Of a DNA stretch of 64,000 bases, positions 54,666 through 63,981 are shown piece after piece (position 1 is the stretch's first letter; every line of letters starts with the position of its first letter). The translations under genes were made by a program, and so were the position numbers. The notes under the pieces are model-generated. The model did not search any database, was not told where the DNA came from, and saw nothing but the letters and a program-made list of their open reading frames with translations. Origin of the DNA: Helicobacter colisuis (GTDB lineage: Bacteria > Campylobacterota > Campylobacteria > Campylobacterales > Helicobacteraceae); contig NZ_JAMOKX010000001.1 of NCBI RefSeq assembly GCF_023646285.1, forward strand, positions 310,001-374,000, read 5' to 3'.

Positions 54666-56056
54666 AATTATTTACTTATAATGCTGAAACTTCTGCCCTT
54701 GCTTTAGCGGAAGCCAAGAAAGAACTCGGTGATGAATTTTCCATCATCTCACAAAAAAAACTTGCCGATGGTAACTATGAAATCTCTGTTGCCATTAGCG
54801 AAGAAGATTTAAAACAGCTCAAAACCAAGCAAGAGCAAACTAAAAAAGAGCAGCCACTTCCTATTAGAAACAACAATATCGCAGAGCGTCTAGAGCTCAT
54901 TGCCCAAAAAGAGTTAGAAAGAAAACGCGCCGCCCAAAGTCTGCAGAATCTACCCGAAGATGTTTCCTTACAACTCTCTGATGCAGTGCGCCAAATCTCT
55001 CAAATCGCTGGAGTTAATACTAAGATTCCGCCAAAATCCACTTATCCAAAAGAGTTACCATCACCTCAAATTAAAGATGATTCCACTCCCCAAAAACCCA
55101 AAGAAACCGCTAAAGTAAAGAAACAAGAAGAAATCCAAGATCTATCAAATTTAAGAATTATTCGCAGTGAAATTGATAAACTTAATGATAAAATCAAACT
55201 TATACAAAATATGTTTTGGGAAGAAAGGGGACCTAAAAAAGAAGGCTTGATTATCCCTCACGAATTTGCAGAAATCTATCGTATTGCCAAAGCAAGCGGA
55301 ATGGCAAAGGAGCATTTAGAAAAAATTATGCAGCTTACTTTGGAGTTAATGCCTATTAAAATGCGCGAAAATTCTGTGCTAATTAAGCGTTATTTCCGTG
55401 AAGTTTTGAGAAAAATGGTCTATGCAAGAACAGAAAATCTAAATAATAATGTCAAAAACATTATGATGCTTGTAGGTCCAACTGGGGTGGGTAAAACCAC
55501 GACTTTAGCCAAACTTGCTGCGCGCTATTCTAGAATGCTTAATAAAAACTACAAAGTAGGAATCATCACCCTTGATACTTACAGGATTGGTGCAGTAGAT
55601 CAACTTATGTTTTATGCTAAGAAAATGAAACTAAGCATTGACACTGTTGTGGATACAGAAGAATTTGTTGGCGCACTTGATTCGCTTAAATATTGCGATT
55701 ATATCTTAATTGACACGGTCGGAAGCTCCCAGCACGATAGAGCCAAACTTGAATCTCTTAAAAGTTTTGTCAATGCTGATCCTAACACCAAAATTGATGT
55801 AAGTCTTGTAATGAGTGCAACCACAAAATATGAGGATTTAAAAGATATTTATCACACCTTTTCTACACTAGGGATTGACACGCTTATTTTTACTAAACTA
55901 GATGAAACTCACAGCTATGGAAATATTTTCTCTCTTATTTATGATACAAAAAAAGCAACTAGTTATTTTTCAATCGGACAAGAAGTGCCCAATGATTTAA
56001 TGGTCGCTACTAGCGATTTTTTAATTGATTGCTTGTTAGATGGATTAATTCGATAA
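54662..56056 (+). CDS. flhF: Flagellar placement GTPase FlhF
   Basis: FlhF is an SRP-type GTPase that places the flagellum at the pole and, in Campylobacter and Helicobacter, is needed for RpoN-dependent flagellar gene expression. 464 residues: N-terminal B domain, then NG domains with the P-loop G-P-T-G-V-G-K-T at 272-279, D-T-Y-R-I-G-A-V-D-Q-L, the third G motif D-T-V-G-S-S-Q (351-357) where D-T-A-G-R-S is usual, and T-K-L-D-E. It overlaps folK by 4 bases and flhG by one. Confidence 0.95.
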   Translation: MKLFTYNAETSALALAEAKKELGDEFSIISQKKLADGNYEISVAISEEDLKQLKTKQEQTKKEQPLPIRNNNIAERLELIAQKELERKRAAQSLQNLPEDVSLQLSDAVRQISQIAGVNTKIPPKSTYPKELPSPQIKDDSTPQKPKETAKVKKQEEIQDLSNLRIIRSEIDKLNDKIKLIQNMFWEERGPKKEGLIIPHEFAEIYRIAKASGMAKEHLEKIMQLTLELMPIKMRENSVLIKRYFREVLRKMVYARTENLNNNVKNIMMLVGPTGVGKTTTLAKLAARYSRMLNKNYKVGIITLDTYRIGAVDQLMFYAKKMKLSIDTVVDTEEFVGALDSLKYCDYILIDTVGSSQHDRAKLESLKSFVNADPNTKIDVSLVMSATTKYEDLKDIYHTFSTLGIDTLIFTKLDETHSYGNIFSLIYDTKKATSYFSIGQEVPNDLMVATSDFLIDCLLDGLIR

Positions 56057-56913
56057 TGAAAAATCAAGCTGCAAATTTAGAACTTCTCCTTGACACAACA
56101 AAAAAAACTAATACCAAATTTATCACCATTACAAGCGGAAAAGGTGGAGTTGGAAAATCTACCTTTAGCGCAAATCTTGCTTATAAACTTTGGCAACTTG
56201 GCTTTAAAGTTGGGATTTTTGATGCAGATATTGGACTTGCAAACTTAGATATTCTCTTTGGAGTCCGATGCGAAAAGAATCTCTTGCATGTGCTAAAAAA
56301 TCAAGTTAAGCTAAAAGACATTATTATCCCTATTGAACACAATCTTTATTTAATTCCAGGTGATTCAGGCACAGATATTTTTCGCTACAAGAGCGAATTT
56401 ATGTTTGAAGCGCTCATTGAAGATTCTAGCTTTTTAGATTCTTTGGATTTTATCTTAATTGACACAGGAGCAGGAATTGGAGAATACACCCAAACTTTTT
56501 TAAAGAATAGTGATGATTCCATTGTGATTACAATCCCAGATCCAGCAGCTATCACTGATGCATATGCCACTATCAAACTTACTGCTACTTTCAAAGATAG
56601 AATCTTTATGCTCATTAATATGACAAAAAATCAAGAAGAAGCCGAAATGATCTTTAACAAAATCCAAAAAATTGCACAAAATAATATTGAAAATATTCGC
56701 TTAGAATACCTCGGAAAACTTACTAAAACACCACTCATTAGTCGCTACAGCAAAAATCGCGCTCTTTTTGTCAAAGAGGAGCCAAACTGCAACGCTTCAA
56801 TGGAAATTGAAAAAATTGCAAGATCCTTAGCAGCAAAATTGGAACAAAATGTGCTAGTGCAGGAAGATAAAAAGTTTGGGAAATTTCTCAAAAAAATTTT
56901 AGGACATTTTTAA
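56056..56913 (+). CDS. flhG: Flagellar number regulator FlhG (MinD-like ATPase)
   Basis: FlhG (YlxH/FleN) is a ParA/MinD-family ATPase that works with FlhF to limit flagellar number. About 285 residues: the deviant Walker A G-K-G-G-V-G-K-S-T near residue 29, D-A-D-I-G-L-A-N-L-D, D-T-G-A-G-I and a basic C-terminal tail of the type that forms a membrane-binding helix. The ATG at 56056 shares one base with the flhF stop (TAATG); an earlier in-frame ATG would lie inside flhF. Confidence 0.94.
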   Translation: MKNQAANLELLLDTTKKTNTKFITITSGKGGVGKSTFSANLAYKLWQLGFKVGIFDADIGLANLDILFGVRCEKNLLHVLKNQVKLKDIIIPIEHNLYLIPGDSGTDIFRYKSEFMFEALIEDSSFLDSLDFILIDTGAGIGEYTQTFLKNSDDSIVITIPDPAAITDAYATIKLTATFKDRIFMLINMTKNQEEAEMIFNKIQKIAQNNIENIRLEYLGKLTKTPLISRYSKNRALFVKEEPNCNASMEIEKIARSLAAKLEQNVLVQEDKKFGKFLKKILGHF

Positions 56914-56931
56914 AATTTTAAGGATGAATTT

Positions 56932-57321
56932 ATGGCATTAAAAATGGATAATTTTTTAAGTTTTGCGATTGTAAATGGATTTTTTATCGGACTTTTATTA
57001 TCCTTTTTAAAGTTTGATGAACCAGAAATGATTGTTGCTTGGACGCTTATTTCAACCATAGGATTTTATTTAATCACTTTAGTAAGTGTTTCTCTTTTTG
57101 TGCATTTTATCAATGATCAAGAAACAAGTGATAGACGCGCTTCTTATAATGCAACATTAGAAGAATATATTCAAGAATTTGACAAACGCGAAAAAGTTGC
57201 AAACAAAATTCGAGGTTTCTTACGCGCTATGGAAAAAACTATGCACGAAGAAGAGCAAGAGGACAAAGTCGCTCAAACTAGCAAACCAAAGAAAGAAAAA
57301 GCTAATGTTGAAAACTTCTAG
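56932..57321 (+). CDS. Small two-helix membrane protein in the flagellar operon (HP1033-like)
   Basis: A 129-residue protein with two membrane helices (about residues 8-28 and 37-60), then an acidic, charged cytoplasmic tail ending in many lysines and glutamates. It sits between flhG and fliA, as does an uncharacterised gene in H. pylori (HP1033, from memory). I know no function for it; the conserved place suggests a part in flagellar assembly or control. It overlaps fliA by 17 bases. Confidence 0.7.
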   Translation: MALKMDNFLSFAIVNGFFIGLLLSFLKFDEPEMIVAWTLISTIGFYLITLVSVSLFVHFINDQETSDRRASYNATLEEYIQEFDKREKVANKIRGFLRAMEKTMHEEEQEDKVAQTSKPKKEKANVENF

Positions 57322-58012
57322 AGGATATGAAAATATCATCAAACAAAATCAAGATAATCTAGCATTAGCCTATTTACCTGCTCTCAAAGCACTTGCAGCA
57401 AGACTTAAAGAAAGATTACCTGCAAGTGTAGAATTTTCTGATTTAGTGTCCATAGGCACAGAAGAACTTATCAAACTTGCACGCAAATACGATCAAAACC
57501 TTAATGATTCTTTTTGGGGTTATGCAAAATCAAGAGTTTATGGTGCTATGCTTGATTATTTAAGGGGGCTTGATTGTATGAGTCGCCAAACAAGAACACT
57601 CGCAAAAAGCATTGATAAAGAAATTGCAAAATACTATAACGAACACCAAGAAGAACCAGATAATGCCTATCTTAGCAAGATTTTAAATGAAGATATTGAA
57701 AAAATCAAAGAAGCAAGAAATGCTAGTGAAATCTATGGAATCTTGCCACTAGATGAAGAATTAAGTGCAACACAAGAAGATAAAACTTTTAATAAAATAG
57801 AAAAGCAAGAACTAGTTGAAATTATTCAAAATATCTTGGAATCTGCATCACAAAATGAACAACTTGTAATACAGCTTTACTATTATGAAGAATTAAACTT
57901 TAAAGAAATTTCAGAAATTTTAGAAATTAGCGAATCAAGGATTTCACAAATCCACAAGGCTGTAATTCGTAAAATCAGAGCATACCTTGAAGAAAGGGGG
58001 ATAGATGGCTGA
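57305..58012 (+). CDS. fliA: RNA polymerase sigma-28 factor FliA
   Basis: FliA directs late flagellar genes such as the major flagellin. 235 residues with sigma region 2 (E-F-S-D-L-V-S-I-G, S-F-W-G-Y-A-K-S-R-V-Y-G-A-M-L-D-Y-L-R), region 3, and region 4 with a helix-turn-helix near the end (F-K-E-I-S-E-I-L-E-I-S-E-S-R-I-S-Q-I-H). The ATG at 57305 lies inside the end of the small membrane protein gene and the stop overlaps fliM by 8 bases. No flgM is seen in the window. Confidence 0.95.
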   Translation: MLKTSRGYENIIKQNQDNLALAYLPALKALAARLKERLPASVEFSDLVSIGTEELIKLARKYDQNLNDSFWGYAKSRVYGAMLDYLRGLDCMSRQTRTLAKSIDKEIAKYYNEHQEEPDNAYLSKILNEDIEKIKEARNASEIYGILPLDEELSATQEDKTFNKIEKQELVEIIQNILESASQNEQLVIQLYYYEELNFKEISEILEISESRISQIHKAVIRKIRAYLEERGIDG

Positions 58013-59063
58013 TATATTAAGTCAAGAAGAAATTGACGCGCTATTAGAAGTCGTGGATGATGGGGGAGCAGAACCCGAAACCTTTGAAAAACCAGCCACC
58101 ATTCATCAAAGACAAATCACTCTCTATGACTTCAAGCGTCCCAATCGCGTTAGCAAGGAACAATTAAGGGCTTTTAGGGGGATTCACGATAAAATGGCGC
58201 GTTCTCTCTCTAGTCAAATTTCAGCTATTATGCGCTCCATTGTTGAGATTCAACTCCATAGCGTGGATCAAATGACTTATGGGGAATTTCTAATGAGTTT
58301 GCCAAGTCCAACAAGCTTTAATGTCTTTTCTATGAAACCCCTTGATGGAACTGGTGTTTTAGAAATTAACCCAAGCATTGCATTTCCTATGATTGATAGG
58401 CTTTTAGGGGGCAAAGGCGATCCTTATGAATCAACGCGCGAATTTAGCGATATTGAGCTTAATTTATTAGATACTATTTTGCGTCAAATGATGCAAAACC
58501 TAAAGGAAGCATGGGCGCCTATTACAGAGATTTTCCCCAATGTAGATGTTAAAGAATCAAGTCCCAATGTTGTACAAATTGTTGCACAAAATGAAATTGT
58601 CATCATGGTGGTTATGGAGATTATCATAGGACATAGTAGTGGAATGATGAATCTTTGCTACCCTGTTATTTCTCTAGAATCTGTCCTTTCTCGCCTTGCT
58701 AGTCGTGATATTATGCTTAGTGAAACTAGCTCTAAAAAATCTCGCAATAAAGAGCTTCAAGCCCTTTTGGGTGGAGCCAAAGTCAATGTTGCTGCTATCC
58801 TTGGTGAAACCAAACTCACGCTAAGGGAAGTTTTGGATTTGGAAGTAGGCGATATTATGCGACTTGATCGACCTGCTGATGACACCGTGATTATTAATGT
58901 AGATGGTAGGGAAAAATTCCTAGCTGGTATTGGGCTACACCGATACCGCAAAACTATTGAAATCAAAGAAATGATTAAAACCGAAAAAGATCAAGTCAAA
59001 GAAATCTTAGAAATGCTTGAATCACAACGAAAATCAAGAGCGAATGAAATTGAAGATGAATAG
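58005..59063 (+). CDS. fliM: Flagellar switch protein FliM
   Basis: FliM is part of the C-ring and binds phosphorylated CheY to reverse the motor. 352 residues: the N-terminal CheY-binding motif L-S-Q-E-E-I-D-A-L-L at 4-13, a CheC-like middle domain (about 45-230) and a C-terminal SpoA domain (about 250-335, with L-D-L-E-V-G-D-I-M-R-L-D). Gene overlap with fliA and a 8-base gap to fliY put all three in one operon. Confidence 0.95.
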   Translation: MADILSQEEIDALLEVVDDGGAEPETFEKPATIHQRQITLYDFKRPNRVSKEQLRAFRGIHDKMARSLSSQISAIMRSIVEIQLHSVDQMTYGEFLMSLPSPTSFNVFSMKPLDGTGVLEINPSIAFPMIDRLLGGKGDPYESTREFSDIELNLLDTILRQMMQNLKEAWAPITEIFPNVDVKESSPNVVQIVAQNEIVIMVVMEIIIGHSSGMMNLCYPVISLESVLSRLASRDIMLSETSSKKSRNKELQALLGGAKVNVAAILGETKLTLREVLDLEVGDIMRLDRPADDTVIINVDGREKFLAGIGLHRYRKTIEIKEMIKTEKDQVKEILEMLESQRKSRANEIEDE

Positions 59064-59071
59064 GAGAAAAT

Positions 59072-59929
59072 ATGCTTAATAATTTTTTAAACCTCATCAC
59101 ACAAGAAAGTATCTCCACTATTGAAGGTTTATTAGGTCAAGCCCCAGATGTTAGCTATTTGCAAGAAAAAGATAATGACAAATCTGCTATTGAAGCTCCT
59201 ATGGCTAGAGTGGATATTGAAGCAGACAATGGTGCTAAACTTGCTTTTTTTATTTCTCCAAAAGTCGCGACTGCCCTTGCTGATATGATGTTAGGCGGAG
59301 AAGGAAGCGCAAAAGAAACAATGGATGATGATGATTTAGATGCAACCAAAGAGATTGTATCTAATATTTTTGGCGCAGTTTCTACTTCTCTTGGTGCACA
59401 AAAAGAATTGCCAAAGCTTAGCTTTAATCTCAAAAATATTCAATTTATCAGCGAAACCTCTGATTTAGAAATCGATCATTTTGCGAGTTTTTATACTTTT
59501 TCTTTTAACTTAGGTGGTATCCAAGATTCTTTATTTTTGGCTTTTTCGGAAACTTTTGAGAATCTTTTCAAAGAAAATCCCCAAGAAACCCCCCAGGAAT
59601 CACCCCAACCTTCACCCCAAAATACAAGTCATCAAGATGACACCACCTTAGAATTCAACAATGCAGAAATGAAAAATATGGCAATGTTGCTTGATGTGCG
59701 TTTGCAAGTCAAGGTGCGAATTGGACAAAAAAAAATGCTTTTAAAAGATGTTATTGCTATGGATATTGGAAGTGTTGTAGAATTAAACCAGCTTGCCAAT
59801 GATCCTTTAGAAGTCTTGGTAGATGATAAGGTGATTGCTAAAGGAGAAGTTGTGATTGTAGATGGAAACTTTGGAATCCAAATCACAGAAATAGCTCCTA
59901 AAAAAGATAGAATCGAACAACTTATGTAA
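59072..59929 (+). CDS. fliY: Flagellar switch protein FliY
   Basis: A 285-residue FliN-family C-ring protein. The N-terminal part (1-165) is CheC-like, a linker rich in P, Q, S and T (about 173-190, repeated Q-E-T-P / Q-E-S-P) follows, and the C-terminal SpoA/FliN domain covers about 205-280 (L-L-D-V-R-L-Q-V-K-V-R-I-G, D-I-G-S-V-V-E-L). No FliM-type CheY-binding motif is present at its start. Helicobacter has both FliY and FliN. A run of nine A (59727-59735) lies in the coding frame. Confidence 0.93.
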   Translation: MLNNFLNLITQESISTIEGLLGQAPDVSYLQEKDNDKSAIEAPMARVDIEADNGAKLAFFISPKVATALADMMLGGEGSAKETMDDDDLDATKEIVSNIFGAVSTSLGAQKELPKLSFNLKNIQFISETSDLEIDHFASFYTFSFNLGGIQDSLFLAFSETFENLFKENPQETPQESPQPSPQNTSHQDDTTLEFNNAEMKNMAMLLDVRLQVKVRIGQKKMLLKDVIAMDIGSVVELNQLANDPLEVLVDDKVIAKGEVVIVDGNFGIQITEIAPKKDRIEQLM

Positions 59930-59930
59930 A

Positions 59931-59960
59931 GCCTTAAAATAATATCAAATCCTTTAAGGC
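59931..59960. terminator. Hairpin between convergent fliY and radA
   Basis: GCCTTAAA and TTTAAGGC pair perfectly around a 14-base loop directly after the fliY stop. It fills most of the 43-base gap between the convergent genes. Confidence 0.5.
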
Positions 59961-59972
59961 GTTTATAGCAAA

Positions 59973-61316
59973 TCACATCCAATCAATAATCTTTGTAACC
60001 TCTTGGACCTCAAAGCATTTAATGCCTAGATTTTGCGAAGGTTTTTTAGGCAAAATTACCTTATCAATCCCTAAAGATAACGCTTCTTTAAGCCTTTGCT
60101 CCACATTAGGCACCTCTCTAATATCTCCTACCAAACTCACCTCACCAATAAATACACTTTGTGGTGATAACACGCGATTACGAAAGCTTGAAAGAATCGC
60201 TGCAACAATGGCTAAATCCGCTGCTGTTTCCAAAATTTTAATTCCGCCTGTTACATTAATGAAAACATCATAGCGGTTAAGCGGAATCTCAAGCTTTCTC
60301 TCCAATAGAGCTAAAATCATATTTAAACGATTTGTATCAAAACCTGTGCTAGATCGTTTTGGCATACCATAAGCACAATCGCTCACTAAGGCTTGAACTT
60401 CTAAAACTAGCGCCCTACTTCCTTCCAAAACCACGCTTAAGGCACTTCCTGGACTTGAAGTCTTTTGGGAAAAAAATATTCTTGATGCTTCTTTAGCCCC
60501 CACAAGCCCATTACTTCTCATCTCAAAAATCCCAACTTCACTAGTATTTCCAAAACGATTCTTAAAACCCCTTAAGAATCTTAATTCACGACTAGAATCT
60601 CCTTCAAAATACAACACACAATCTACCATATGCTCTAAGATTCTAGGACCAGCAATTGATCCTTCTTTAGTAATATGACCGATAATAAAAACACAGATTC
60701 CCCATTCCTTAGCCAATCGCATTAATTCAAAAGTAACCTCACGCACTTGCGAAACACTTCCAGGACTTGAAGCAATTTTCTCACTATAAAGTGTCTGAAT
60801 ACTATCAATGACTAGCATTGTATAATTGCGCTCTTTACTTTTAATAGATGCAATAATTTCTTCTAATTGAATTGCATTTAAAAGATATAAATTTGGATTC
60901 ATTGCTTCTAATCGCTCCGCACGCAAAGCGATTTGTGAGCTACTCTCCTCGCCACTTACATAAAGGACATTTTTACCCATTTTGGCAAGATTACTAGAAA
61001 TCTTAAGCAATAAAGTTGATTTTCCAACTCCAGGACTTCCGCCTACAAGATACATTCCCCCAAGCACAATCCCGCCACCAAGCACAATATCAAGCTCACT
61101 CTCTCCAGAACTAAAACGGATAAATTCTTCTTCTTTAACCTCTGTAATAGGTGTAACTTTTGAAGTTTGATTTAGGGGATTAAAGGCTTCTATATGCTCT
61201 TCTTTTAATTCTAAAAAACTCTCCCAAGCGCCGCAATTAGAGCATTTTCCAAGCCATTTGGAACTTTGAAATCCACAATGCTGACATTCAAAGATTTGCG
61301 CCTTTTTCTTAGCCAT
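59973..61316 (-). CDS. radA: DNA repair protein RadA
   Basis: RadA is a RecA-related helicase for branch migration in recombination and natural transformation. 447 residues: an N-terminal four-cysteine zinc finger (C-Q-H-C ... C-S-N-C), Walker A G-S-P-G-V-G-K-S-T at about residue 93, the K-N-R-F-G motif near 250 and a C-terminal Lon-protease-like domain. It is the last of three leftward genes behind ftsY (8-base gap). Confidence 0.95.
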   Translation of the reverse strand: MAKKKAQIFECQHCGFQSSKWLGKCSNCGAWESFLELKEEHIEAFNPLNQTSKVTPITEVKEEEFIRFSSGESELDIVLGGGIVLGGMYLVGGSPGVGKSTLLLKISSNLAKMGKNVLYVSGEESSSQIALRAERLEAMNPNLYLLNAIQLEEIIASIKSKERNYTMLVIDSIQTLYSEKIASSPGSVSQVREVTFELMRLAKEWGICVFIIGHITKEGSIAGPRILEHMVDCVLYFEGDSSRELRFLRGFKNRFGNTSEVGIFEMRSNGLVGAKEASRIFFSQKTSSPGSALSVVLEGSRALVLEVQALVSDCAYGMPKRSSTGFDTNRLNMILALLERKLEIPLNRYDVFINVTGGIKILETAADLAIVAAILSSFRNRVLSPQSVFIGEVSLVGDIREVPNVEQRLKEALSLGIDKVILPKKPSQNLGIKCFEVQEVTKIIDWM

Positions 61317-61324
61317 CTAGCCCC

Positions 61325-62212
61325 TTAAGAATTAAAAATAGAATCCAAGATTGTCTGAATGTATTTAGCCTCATCAAACTCAATCAAATCTTCTGCACCC
61401 TCTCCCACTCCAATATAAAGAATTGGCACACGCAAAGTATGAATAATGCTAAAAATAGCCCCACCCTTACTTGTCCCATCAAGCTTGGTGATAATCACTC
61501 CATCAACACCACCCAAAGTTTGACTAAAAACCTTTGCTTGATCTAGGCTAGAAGTACCCTGTGTGCCATCTAAAATCAAAATTTTTCTATGAGGCGCACC
61601 CTCTTTTGCTTTGTTGCAGATTCGCAAAATTTTTTGCAATTCATTTTGCAAATTACTTTGATTATGCAATCTCCCTGCCGTATCAATAATCACACAATCC
61701 ATTCCTTTTGCCACCGCTGAAGTAATCGTATCAAAAGCTACTGCTGATGGATCGTGTCCTTGTTTAGAAGCAACTACTGGGAGACCAAGGCGATTCCCCC
61801 AAAGTGTTAGCTGCTCAATAGCCGCTGCCCTAAAAGTATCTCCTGCGCCCAAAATAACACTTTTTCCTTGCTTTTTGTAACGATTAGCCAACTTTGCAAT
61901 TGTGGTGGTTTTACCCGCTCCATTTACCCCAACAATCAAATCCACACAAGGCTTAGCTTCTACTTGTTTAACTTGCACTTTATCATAATAACTCTCTCCC
62001 CTAAAAAGCCTAAGCAATGCAACTTCAAGCTCATTTTTGCTAATCTCATCTCCTAGTGGAGAAAGGATTAACTCAATTAAATCATAATCCATATCTGTTG
62101 CAATTAGCACTTCCTCTAGTTCTTCTTTGGTGAGCTTTTTATTGGCTTTTGGAAGTATTTCCCTAATGCTTTGCGCTGTTTTTTGTAAAGTTTTTTTGAG
62201 AATATCAAACAT
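61325..62212 (-). CDS. ftsY: Signal recognition particle receptor FtsY
   Basis: FtsY docks SRP-bound ribosomes to the inner membrane. At 295 residues it is the short form with only the N and G domains, lacking the long acidic region of E. coli FtsY. G motifs are complete: [28 protein letters not shown] and [10 protein letters not shown]. The start shares a base with the stop of the thioredoxin-like gene. Confidence 0.95.
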   Translation of the reverse strand: MFDILKKTLQKTAQSIREILPKANKKLTKEELEEVLIATDMDYDLIELILSPLGDEISKNELEVALLRLFRGESYYDKVQVKQVEAKPCVDLIVGVNGAGKTTTIAKLANRYKKQGKSVILGAGDTFRAAAIEQLTLWGNRLGLPVVASKQGHDPSAVAFDTITSAVAKGMDCVIIDTAGRLHNQSNLQNELQKILRICNKAKEGAPHRKILILDGTQGTSSLDQAKVFSQTLGGVDGVIITKLDGTSKGGAIFSIIHTLRVPILYIGVGEGAEDLIEFDEAKYIQTILDSIFNS

Positions 62213-62841
62213 TATTTTGCCCTCATCTTTGCTACACTTTGTGATAAATCAAATTCCATCATTTCTTCTGGAATCGCCCCTAAATAATGAATAATATACT
62301 CCCCTTTTTCATCATACAAAACAATCAAAGGGATTCCTTCAATTCCTTCTAATGCTTCAAAAAGCTTATCTCTATTTTCTCCATAAGCCAAAGGCAATGA
62401 GTATTGATTTTCTTGGATAAAAACTTCAATGCTTTGTTGCAAATTCTCCACTTCTCCCACTAAATCATCAATTGCGATTCCATAAATGCTAATTTCTTCG
62501 CCAAATTGCTTTTGCAAATTCTCTAAATGCGCCAAAATAGCAATGCAAGGCTCACACCAAGTCGTAAAGAAAAATAACATTTTTATATTCTTTTTATTAG
62601 TAGTAACAAGCAAATCCCGCAAAACATTTACTTTTTTAGGTTCAATATTTTTAAAATTTTGCGTCTTATCTTGCGTATTTTTTTGATTAACAATAAGCTT
62701 TTCGCCATTATTCATTAAAATGCCTAAATTATCTAAAATTTCTTGCTTTTGAGTGGTTTCCAAAGTCTCTTTTGGTTTTTCACAAGCACTAAAAAACAAT
62801 CCAATACCTAAAATCATCACTACTAAGATTACTTTTTTCAA
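62212..62841 (-). CDS. TlpA/ResA-like thioredoxin-fold lipoprotein
   Basis: A 209-residue exported protein: signal peptide with a lipobox near residue 20 (F-F-S-A-C-E), a variable linker to about 80, then a thioredoxin fold with the redox motif W-C-E-P-C at about residue 100 and the cis-proline segment G-I-P-L-I-V-L. It is likely a membrane-bound thiol-disulfide reductase, perhaps for cytochrome c or periplasmic thiols. AGGAG seven bases ahead supports a TTG start at 62841. Coupled to ftsY downstream. Confidence 0.83.
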   Translation of the reverse strand: MKKVILVVMILGIGLFFSACEKPKETLETTQKQEILDNLGILMNNGEKLIVNQKNTQDKTQNFKNIEPKKVNVLRDLLVTTNKKNIKMLFFFTTWCEPCIAILAHLENLQKQFGEEISIYGIAIDDLVGEVENLQQSIEVFIQENQYSLPLAYGENRDKLFEALEGIEGIPLIVLYDEKGEYIIHYLGAIPEEMMEFDLSQSVAKMRAK

Positions 62842-62905
62842 ATCTACTCTCCTAAAATTAAAGAACAAAATTATACACTCCTATAAAGAAAAACCACATT
62901 AAAGC

Positions 62906-63883
62906 TTATTTTGCAAATAAATATCCTAAGGCAGAATGACTAAAATTGCCAAATTTCTCAATTGATTCTAAGGGTAGCTTAAGCTCCACAATCCCATAAG
63001 CATAAGGCATAACTTCATAGGGCTGGTAAATAAAAACTACACCATCATAATCAATCAAAATCGCGTCAGAAACTTTAAAATTTTCAAAATCAACATAATC
63101 TTGCGCTACATTGTCAATTTCTGTAAGATATTTTTGGTATTCTGTCCAAAGTAGCTTTTTTAATTCCAAATTATTTAAATCAATCATTTCATTAAGTGGG
63201 ACAATTCCCTCCTTTCTTGAAATTATTACGCCCCATTTTCCGTGATTCCCATGAGCACCACCTGTATAGAGATAGCTCGTTCTCTCAAGCACCAAAATCT
63301 CATCATCAAAATAATAAAGTCTATCTTTAACCACTTCTTCTAAAGGAAATTTTTTAAGATAAGCCAATGCTTCCATTCCCTCAATATTTTTTAAATATTC
63401 TTGCATTGATACTTCCAAAGAAGGCAAAAAAGTCTCCTTAACATTTGCACAATTAAAGTCTTTTTCATACATTAATTCTAAAAGATTTTGAACTTCTAAA
63501 TCACTAGAGCATAGCACCAAGGCACTCACTTGACTTAAACTATCCTTAGAATAGCGATAAACAACCTCTTGGCTTTTAAGATTAAAAGAATCTTGAAGTG
63601 CTATCTTATTTTGAATCTCACCATTTTTAATCACAAAAACCTTTTCTCCACACTTTAGCTCACCATTTTTCAAAACCTTATTAGGCGATATTTCACAGCC
63701 TTGAAACTTTTCATTCTTTACCCCAGCAAACAAAATCTCCTGTGCATTTTGCGCAAGATACAATTTTCCTTCCTCAAAGTCATAAATCTTATAAGAAATA
63801 TCCTCACCCTGCATTCCAAAACCACTAGTAAATGCTAATATTACGCCAACAAACACCTTCAATAAAGCCACCCTAATTTGCAT
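62906..63883 (-). CDS. Exported DUF3298 (RsiV-like) domain protein
   Basis: A 325-residue protein with an N-terminal signal (about residues 1-26) and a C-terminal DUF3298 domain, recognisable by T-G-G-A-H-G-N-H-G at about 221, V-P-L-N-E-M-I-D-L and the closing Q-P-Y-E-V-M-P-Y-A-Y-G. The middle part (about 30-190) has three cysteines and no fold I know. In RsiV this domain binds lysozyme; here no sigma factor is attached, so that role is not implied. AGGGTGGAGA sets the start at 63883. It is 64 bases from the thioredoxin-like gene. Confidence 0.78.
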   Translation of the reverse strand: MQIRVALLKVFVGVILAFTSGFGMQGEDISYKIYDFEEGKLYLAQNAQEILFAGVKNEKFQGCEISPNKVLKNGELKCGEKVFVIKNGEIQNKIALQDSFNLKSQEVVYRYSKDSLSQVSALVLCSSDLEVQNLLELMYEKDFNCANVKETFLPSLEVSMQEYLKNIEGMEALAYLKKFPLEEVVKDRLYYFDDEILVLERTSYLYTGGAHGNHGKWGVIISRKEGIVPLNEMIDLNNLELKKLLWTEYQKYLTEIDNVAQDYVDFENFKVSDAILIDYDGVVFIYQPYEVMPYAYGIVELKLPLESIEKFGNFSHSALGYLFAK

Positions 63884-63975
63884 TCTCCACCCTTTAAAAT
63901 CAAAAAGTTTTAAAAATTCTAGCATTATTTTTAATTTTTTTGCAAAAAACTATTGATTTTTTTTAAAAGCATTGC

Positions 63976-63981
63976 TATAAT
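63976..63981 (+). promoter_or_regulatory. -10 box facing out of the right edge
   Basis: ATTGCTATAATTTT contains a perfect TATAAT, with TTGATT about 24 bases upstream. It would drive a rightward gene outside the window. Confidence 0.5.
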
